Shown in pieces: positions 6,424-10,916 of a DNA stretch of 10,916 nt. Location: contig JAFULE010000180.1 in assembly GCA_017483235.1 (NCBI GenBank), forward strand, positions 1 through 10,916, in the 5' to 3' direction. The notes beneath the pieces are model-generated. The model saw nothing but the letters and a program-made list of their open reading frames with translations, did not search any database and had not been told where the DNA came from. This DNA comes from Faecalibacterium sp. (GTDB taxonomy: Bacteria > Bacillota > Clostridia > Oscillospirales > Ruminococcaceae). Positions within the stretch are counted from its first letter, which is position 1. Every line of letters begins with the position of its first letter. The translations under genes and the position numbers were made by a program.

Positions 6424-6442
6424 CCGCAGCCGGCGGCTGCGG
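6424..6442 (-). promoter_or_regulatory. Hairpin in the transglycosylase leader
   Basis: CCGCAGCC (6424-6431) and GGCTGCGG (6435-6442) pair perfectly over 8 bp with a 3-base loop. It lies in the predicted leader, about 12 bases 5' of the weak GGGGG ribosome binding site (6407-6411), so it could influence translation; this is inference. Confidence 0.4.
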
Positions 6443-6459
6443 GGTGATATTCGGCTTTT

Positions 6460-6489
6460 AGTATAACAGAAAGGCCGCCCTTTTGGCAA
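6460..6489 (-). promoter_or_regulatory. Sigma-A-type promoter of the transglycosylase gene
   Basis: On the minus strand, TTGCCA (6489-6484) and TATACT (6465-6460) match the sigma-A consensus at five of six positions each and are separated by 18 bases. Transcription would start near 6453, leaving a leader of about 50 bases before the ATG at 6401. It lies just beyond the purL terminator. Confidence 0.75.
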
Positions 6490-6514
6490 GGTTTACGAAT
6501 TTTCGCCATTTTTT

Positions 6515-6536
6515 CACAATTGTGGAAGCCCCTTCC
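6515..6536. promoter_or_regulatory. Palindrome and small inverted repeat upstream of the transglycosylase promoter
   Basis: CACAATTGTG (6515-6524) is a perfect 10-bp palindrome, and GGAAG/CTTCC (6524-6528, 6532-6536) is a 5-bp inverted repeat directly beside it. Both lie about 25-45 bp upstream of the -35 at 6484-6489, a place where an activator or repressor could bind. No regulator is recognised; either may be chance. Confidence 0.25.
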
Positions 6537-6541
6537 GGCGC

Positions 6542-6570
6542 AAAAGAGCCGCCCCATAACAGGGCGGCTC
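6542..6570 (-). terminator. Rho-independent terminator of the purD-purL operon
   Basis: GAGCCGCCC (6546-6554) and GGGCGGCTC (6562-6570) pair over 9 bp with a 7-base loop, followed on the minus strand by TTTT (6545-6542). It starts 19 bases after the purL stop codon. Confidence 0.9.
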
Positions 6571-6589
6571 AGTTTGCAAAAAACTCGTA

Positions 6590-9500
6590 TTACAGCTTAA
6601 AGTATTCCACGCCGGATTCGAACAGCGGCTGATACTTGTCGCCGGGTACATTTTCGTACAGGAAGGCACCGCTGCGCTCGGAATGGCCCATCTTGCCGAA
6701 GACACGGCCGTCCGGGCTGAGGATGCCCTCGATGGCCATCATCGAGCCGTTGGGGTTGTAGCGGCGATCCATGGTGGGGTTGCCGTCCATATCCACATAC
6801 TGGGTGGCCACCTGACCGTTGGCAATCAGCTGCTGCAGCACCGTCTCGGGGGCAACAAAGCGGCCCTCGCCGTGGCTGATGGCGATGGTGTGTACCTCGC
6901 CGGGGTTGCAGCGGGTCAGCCAGGGGCTGCCGGTGTTGGCAATGCGGGTGTTGACCAGCATGCTCTGGTGGCGGCCGATGGTGTTGAAGGTAAGGGTTGG
7001 GTCGTTTTCGGTGATGGGGCGAATGTCGCCGTAGGGCACCAGACCCAGCTTGACCAGTGCCTGGAAGCCGTTGCAGATGCCCAGCATCAGGCCGTCGCGC
7101 TGCTGCAGCAGGCGGCGCACCGCCTCGGTGACAGCAGGGTTGCGGAAGAAGCTGGCAATGAACTTGGCGCTGCCGTCCGGCTCGTCGCCGCCCGAGAAGC
7201 CGCCGGGCAGCATAACAATCTGGCTTTGATCAATGGCCTTGACCAGCGCCTGGCAGCTTTCGGCCACGGCGGCGGGGGTCAGATTGTTGATCACCATGAT
7301 CTGCGGCTCGGCACCGGCGCGGGCAAAGGCCTTGGCGGTGTCGTATTCGCAGTTGGTGCCGGGGAACACCGGAATGATCACCTTGGGCTTGGCCACCCCG
7401 ACCTTGGGGGCGGCAGGTGCAGCAACATTGCCGTTGATGGGGGCAACCGTTTCGCCCGCTTTGCGGTAGGGGAAGACCGGCTCCAGCTTTGCCTCCCACT
7501 TTTCCTGCAGGGCGGCCATATCCAGCGTTTCGCCGCAGGCCACAAAGGTGTACTTGTCAGTGGTAACGCCCAACAGCATGCCGGCGGGGGCATCATCGGC
7601 CATTTCCAGCACAATGGAACCGTAGGCCGGGGCGAACATTTCGCTGGTGGTCAGGTTTGCGGTAACCTCAAAGCCAATGCGGTTGCCCAGACCCATCTTG
7701 AACAATGCTTCGGCGATACCGCCGTAGCCCACCGAGCAAGCGGCCAGCACCTTGCCGGAACGGATCAGCTCTTCCACCTTTTCGTACACAGACTTTTGGC
7801 TGGTCAGATCAGAGCAGATGGCATCATCATACATGGGGCGCATCAGCACCACGGTGCTGCCGGTTTTCTGGAACGCGGCGCTGGTCACATGCTGGGCATG
7901 GCCCACAGCGGTGGCAAAGCTGACCAGCGTGGGGGGCACGTCCAGATCCTCGAAGCTGCCGGACATGCTGTCCTTGCCGCCGATGGAACCGATGCCCAGA
8001 CCCATCTGGGCATCCAATGCGCCCAGCAGGGCAGCCAGAGGCTTGCCCCAGCGCTCGGGTTTTGCACCCAGACGCTCGAAGTATTCCTGGAAGGTCAGGT
8101 AAGCGTCGCCGCTGCGGAAGCCGGCAGCCACCAGCTTGGTGACGCTTTCCACCACGGCGGTGCGGGCGCCGCGGTACTGGTCGGCGCTCATCAGATAGGG
8201 GTTGTAGCCCCAGGCCATGCCGCTGCAGGTGGTGGTTTCGCCGTCCACCGGCAGCTTGGCCGCCATGGCATTTTCGGGGGTAAGCTGATATTTGCCACCA
8301 AAGGGCATCAGCACGGTGGCCGCACCGATGGTGCTGTCGAACCGTTCGCTCAGGCCCTTTTTGCTGCACACGTTCAGGTCGCTGACCATACTGGCCATCT
8401 TTTTACCAAAGGTGAAGCCGTCCCACTGGGGCTTCCACACCTTTGCCGCTTCAACATGAACGGTCTGGTGCTTTTCGGCGCCGTTGGAGTTGAGGAATTC
8501 GCGGCTGATATCCACGATGGCGGTGCCATTCCAGTACATCAGCAGCCGCTTTTCTTCGGTAACGGTGGCAACGGGGGTAGCCTCGAGGTTTTCCTCGTGG
8601 GCCAGCGCAATAAAGGCATCCACATCCTCGGGGGCAAGGGCCACGGCCATGCGCTCCTGGCTTTCGCTGATGGCCAGTTCGGTGCCGTCCAGACCCTCGT
8701 ACTTCTTGGTGACCTTGTTCAGGTCGATGGTCACGCCGTCGGCCAGCTCGCCAATGGCTACCGACACACCGCCTGCGCCAAAGTCGTTGCAGCGCTTGAT
8801 CATCGCGCAGGCGTCCTTGCGGCGGAATAGCCGCTGCAGCTTACGCTCGGTGGGGGCGTTGCCCTTCTGCACCTCGGCACCGCAGGTCTCAAGGCTTTCC
8901 AGTTTATGGGCCTTGGAAGAGCCGGTGGCGCCGCCGATGCCGTCGCGGCCGGTGCGGCCGCCCAGCAGCACCACCACATCGCCGGGGGCGGGGCACTCGC
9001 GGCGCACATGGCTGGCCGGGGTGGCGCCCACCACCGCACCGATCTCCATCCGCTTGGCCACATAGCCGGGATGGTAGATCTCATCCACCTGACCGGTGGC
9101 CAGACCGATCTGGTTGCCGTAGCTGTAATAGCCCGCGGCCGCAGTGGTGACCAGTTTGCGCTGGGGCAGCTTGCCCTCCAACGTCTGACCCACCGGCACC
9201 AGCGGATCGCCTGCGCCGGTAACACGCATGGCCTGATAGACATAGCTGCGGCCGCTCAGCGGGTCGCGGATGGCGCCGCCGATGCAGGTAGCCGCGCCGC
9301 CGAAGGGCTCGATCTCGGTGGGGTGGTTGTGGGTCTCGTTTTTGAACAGGAACAGCCAGTCCTCTTCCACGCCGTTGACGTCGCACTTGATCTTGACGGT
9401 GCAGGCGTTGATCTCTTCGCTTTCGTCCAGATTTTTCAGCACACCGCGGGCTTTCAGTGCCTTGGCACCGATGGTGCCCATGTCCATCAGGCAGCGATTT

Positions 9501-10279
9501 TTGCCCTCGCGGCCCAGCTCGGTGCGCAGAGCCATGTAGCGATCAAAGGCCTGCTGCACGATCTCGTCCTCGATGGTCACCTCGTCCAGAATGGTGCCAA
9601 AGGTGGTATGGCGGCAGTGATCGGACCAGTAGGTGTCGATCATCCTGATCTCGGTGATGGTGGGATCGCGCTGCTCGGTGCGGAAGTACTGCTGGCAGAA
9701 GGCAATGTCGCCGTCGTCCATGGCAAGACCCAGCTGTGCGCGCAGGGCCGACAGGCCCTCGGCATCCAGTGCGTTGAAGCCCTCCAGCGTTTTCACGGCC
9801 TCGGGTACGGCGTACTCCATCTTCAGGGTAGCCTTTTCCTCCATCGAAGCCTCGCGGGATTCGACCGGGTTGATGATGTATTTCTTGATGGCGGCCAGCT
9901 CGGCGTCGGTGACATCGCCGCTGAGCAGGTACACGCGGGCCGAGCGCACCAGCGGACGTTCGCCCTGGCTGATCAGCTGGATGCACTCGCTGGCCGAATC
10001 GGCGCGCTGGTCGAACTGACCGGGCAGATATTCCACCGCAAAGGCCACACCGCTGTGCTCAGGCAGGGCTGCGTAGGTATTGTCCACCGGGGGCTCGCTG
10101 AACACGGTGGTGCTGCAGCCGGCAAACAGCTCTTCGCTGATGCCTTCCACATCATAGCGATTCAGCAGGCGCAGCCCGGTCAGGCTGCTGACGCCCAGCA
10201 GGGTGACCAGTTCGTTGAGCAGGCTTTTGGCCTCGCCGTCAAAACCGGCTTTCTTTTCCACATAAATGCGATAAACCAT
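6590..10279 (-). CDS. purL: Phosphoribosylformylglycinamidine synthase (FGAM synthase), single-chain form
   Basis: A 1229-residue cytoplasmic enzyme of de novo purine synthesis that converts FGAR, glutamine and ATP to FGAM. Order of parts: a PurS-like N-terminal domain (about 1-165), a linker ending in DTYWSDHCRHTTFGTIL (SDHCRH, 219-224), a first synthase half with NETHNHPTEIEPFGG (from 314), a second, related half with IGGKDSMSGSF (GGKDSM, 767-772), and a class I glutaminase domain from about 965. The glutaminase catalytic residues are C1069 in GICNGFQ and H1136/E1138 in SHGEGRF. All parts are fused, unlike the separate PurS, PurQ and PurL of Bacillus. The length is close to the large clade II PurL found in clostridia and shorter than the roughly 1295-residue proteobacterial form. 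I chose the ATG at 10279, with AGGAG 7 bases upstream; an in-frame TTG at 10306 has no such support. It follows purD by 31 bp in one operon. Confidence 0.97.
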   Translation of the reverse strand: MVYRIYVEKKAGFDGEAKSLLNELVTLLGVSSLTGLRLLNRYDVEGISEELFAGCSTTVFSEPPVDNTYAALPEHSGVAFAVEYLPGQFDQRADSASECIQLISQGERPLVRSARVYLLSGDVTDAELAAIKKYIINPVESREASMEEKATLKMEYAVPEAVKTLEGFNALDAEGLSALRAQLGLAMDDGDIAFCQQYFRTEQRDPTITEIRMIDTYWSDHCRHTTFGTILDEVTIEDEIVQQAFDRYMALRTELGREGKNRCLMDMGTIGAKALKARGVLKNLDESEEINACTVKIKCDVNGVEEDWLFLFKNETHNHPTEIEPFGGAATCIGGAIRDPLSGRSYVYQAMRVTGAGDPLVPVGQTLEGKLPQRKLVTTAAAGYYSYGNQIGLATGQVDEIYHPGYVAKRMEIGAVVGATPASHVRRECPAPGDVVVLLGGRTGRDGIGGATGSSKAHKLESLETCGAEVQKGNAPTERKLQRLFRRKDACAMIKRCNDFGAGGVSVAIGELADGVTIDLNKVTKKYEGLDGTELAISESQERMAVALAPEDVDAFIALAHEENLEATPVATVTEEKRLLMYWNGTAIVDISREFLNSNGAEKHQTVHVEAAKVWKPQWDGFTFGKKMASMVSDLNVCSKKGLSERFDSTIGAATVLMPFGGKYQLTPENAMAAKLPVDGETTTCSGMAWGYNPYLMSADQYRGARTAVVESVTKLVAAGFRSGDAYLTFQEYFERLGAKPERWGKPLAALLGALDAQMGLGIGSIGGKDSMSGSFEDLDVPPTLVSFATAVGHAQHVTSAAFQKTGSTVVLMRPMYDDAICSDLTSQKSVYEKVEELIRSGKVLAACSVGYGGIAEALFKMGLGNRIGFEVTANLTTSEMFAPAYGSIVLEMADDAPAGMLLGVTTDKYTFVACGETLDMAALQEKWEAKLEPVFPYRKAGETVAPINGNVAAPAAPKVGVAKPKVIIPVFPGTNCEYDTAKAFARAGAEPQIMVINNLTPAAVAESCQALVKAIDQSQIVMLPGGFSGGDEPDGSAKFIASFFRNPAVTEAVRRLLQQRDGLMLGICNGFQALVKLGLVPYGDIRPITENDPTLTFNTIGRHQSMLVNTRIANTGSPWLTRCNPGEVHTIAISHGEGRFVAPETVLQQLIANGQVATQYVDMDGNPTMDRRYNPNGSMMAIEGILSPDGRVFGKMGHSERSGAFLYENVPGDKYQPLFESGVEYFKL

Positions 10280-10310
10280 GTGTAATCTCCTTTTGTCGAT
10301 TTGCAAAGGC

Positions 10311-10916
10311 TCAGCCGTTGAGGGCTTTCAGGGCGCGGGCGCCAATGTCGCTGCGGCGATGCAGACCATCAAAGTGGATGCAATCGGCGGCTGCATAGGC
10401 TTTTTTCAGTGCGGCAGGCAGCGTTTCGGCAGTGGCGGTCACGCCCAGCACGCGGCCGCCGGCGGTTGTGACGGTGTCGCCATTGACCGCAGTGCCGGAG
10501 TGATAGACGGTCACACCCTGTGCATCAGGCAGCTGGCCGGCAGTAAGGCCGGTGATCACCTTGCCCTTTTCGTAAGCGACAGGGTAGCCGCCGGAGGCCA
10601 GAATGACACAGGCGGCGGCGCCGTTTGCAAATCGGACCTCAGTTTCGGCCAGAGTACCATTGGTGGTGGCCTGCATAATGGTGAGCAGGTCGCTTTCCAG
10701 CAGGGGCAGCACCACCTGCGTTTCGGGGTCGCCAAAGCGGCAGTTATATTCGATGACCTTGGGGCCATCGGCCGTCAGCATCAGGCCGAAGTACAAACAG
10801 CCCTTGAAGGGGCAGCCCTCGGCCGCCATGGCGGTCATGGTGGGCAGGAAGATTTCTTCCATGCAGCGGTCGGCCATTTCGGCAGTGTAGTAGGGGTTAG
10901 GGGCCACAGTACCCAT
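10311..10916 (-). CDS. purD: Phosphoribosylamine-glycine ligase (GAR synthetase), C-terminal half; 5' end outside window
   Basis: The last 201 residues of PurD, roughly half of a protein usually about 420 long. The enzyme joins glycine to phosphoribosylamine with ATP, the second step of purine synthesis. The visible part begins inside the ATP-grasp domain (MGTVAPNPYYT). It holds the family signature EYNCRFGDPETQ at visible residues 57-67, whose E57 and N59 are expected metal ligands. The C-terminal domain (about 95-200) ends with FDGLHRRSDIGARAL, also typical. The methionine at the window edge is internal, since family members have a Gly-Met-Gly stretch here; the real start is outside. The stop is 31 bp before purL, with no terminator or promoter between, so the two are one operon. 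Confidence 0.96.
   Translation of the reverse strand: MGTVAPNPYYTAEMADRCMEEIFLPTMTAMAAEGCPFKGCLYFGLMLTADGPKVIEYNCRFGDPETQVVLPLLESDLLTIMQATTNGTLAETEVRFANGAAACVILASGGYPVAYEKGKVITGLTAGQLPDAQGVTVYHSGTAVNGDTVTTAGGRVLGVTATAETLPAALKKAYAAADCIHFDGLHRRSDIGARALKALNG

Noticed and set aside
6402..6557. A 52-residue N-terminal extension of the transglycosylase from 6557
   Set aside because: It would overlap the purL terminator and begin upstream of the predicted promoter, and it would place the membrane anchor after an unlikely Cys-rich leader.
6683..8830. A very long open frame on the plus strand opposite purL, and another at 8906-10285
   Set aside because: They lie wholly antisense to a complete, motif-rich purL. 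GC-rich codon use with few stops in the opposite frames explains their length. Their translations are rich in H, G, A and Q with no recognisable domain.
10280..10306. A nine-residue extension of PurL from a TTG at 10306
   Set aside because: The extension covers the AGGAG ribosome binding site of the ATG at 10279; family members begin with a stretch like MVYRIYVEKK.

Overview
This window is an ordinary-looking chromosomal segment from a GC-rich member of the Firmicutes. All eight recognisable genes lie on the minus strand. The clues are AGGAGG-type ribosome binding sites, a large single-chain PurL of the clostridial type, a CdaR/PucR-type regulator, and an ftsE-ftsX-endopeptidase operon of Gram-positive style. 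Together with the high GC of the coding regions they suggest a gut Clostridia of the Oscillospiraceae/Ruminococcaceae kind (Faecalibacterium, Subdoligranulum or Gemmiger relatives). That placement is inference; no rRNA or marker search was possible.

Layout, in the direction of transcription (right to left). (1) 10916-6590: the 3' half of purD, then purL, two steps of de novo purine synthesis in one operon, closed by an intrinsic terminator at 6542-6570. (2) 6489-5178: a promoter and a membrane-anchored lytic transglycosylase with a long Pro-Thr linker. (3) 5159-4316: a strong GC hairpin, an RsuA-type pseudouridine synthase, then a hairpin with a T run that probably ends this unit. (4) 4252-3011: a good sigma-A-type promoter, a monocistronic CdaR-family regulator and a strong terminator. 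(5) 3010-1: a leader with a perfect inverted repeat, then ftsE and ftsX, overlapping by ATGA, and a secreted coiled-coil M23 endopeptidase that runs off the left edge.

How the genes fit together: the left third is a complete FtsEX-type wall-cleavage module. FtsE is the ATPase, FtsX the transmembrane coupler, and the third gene is very probably the extracytoplasmic hydrolase they control. The transglycosylase further right is a second peptidoglycan-cutting enzyme, held at the membrane and probably reaching out by its Pro-Thr stalk. The purine genes, the rRNA-modification gene and the regulator are housekeeping neighbours with no obvious link to the wall genes. I found no mobile element, CRISPR array, tRNA or rRNA, and no clearly new multi-gene system. 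The least explained parts are regulatory: phased TTGT-type elements around the cdaR promoter, an inverted repeat upstream of ftsE, and hairpins around the transglycosylase gene.
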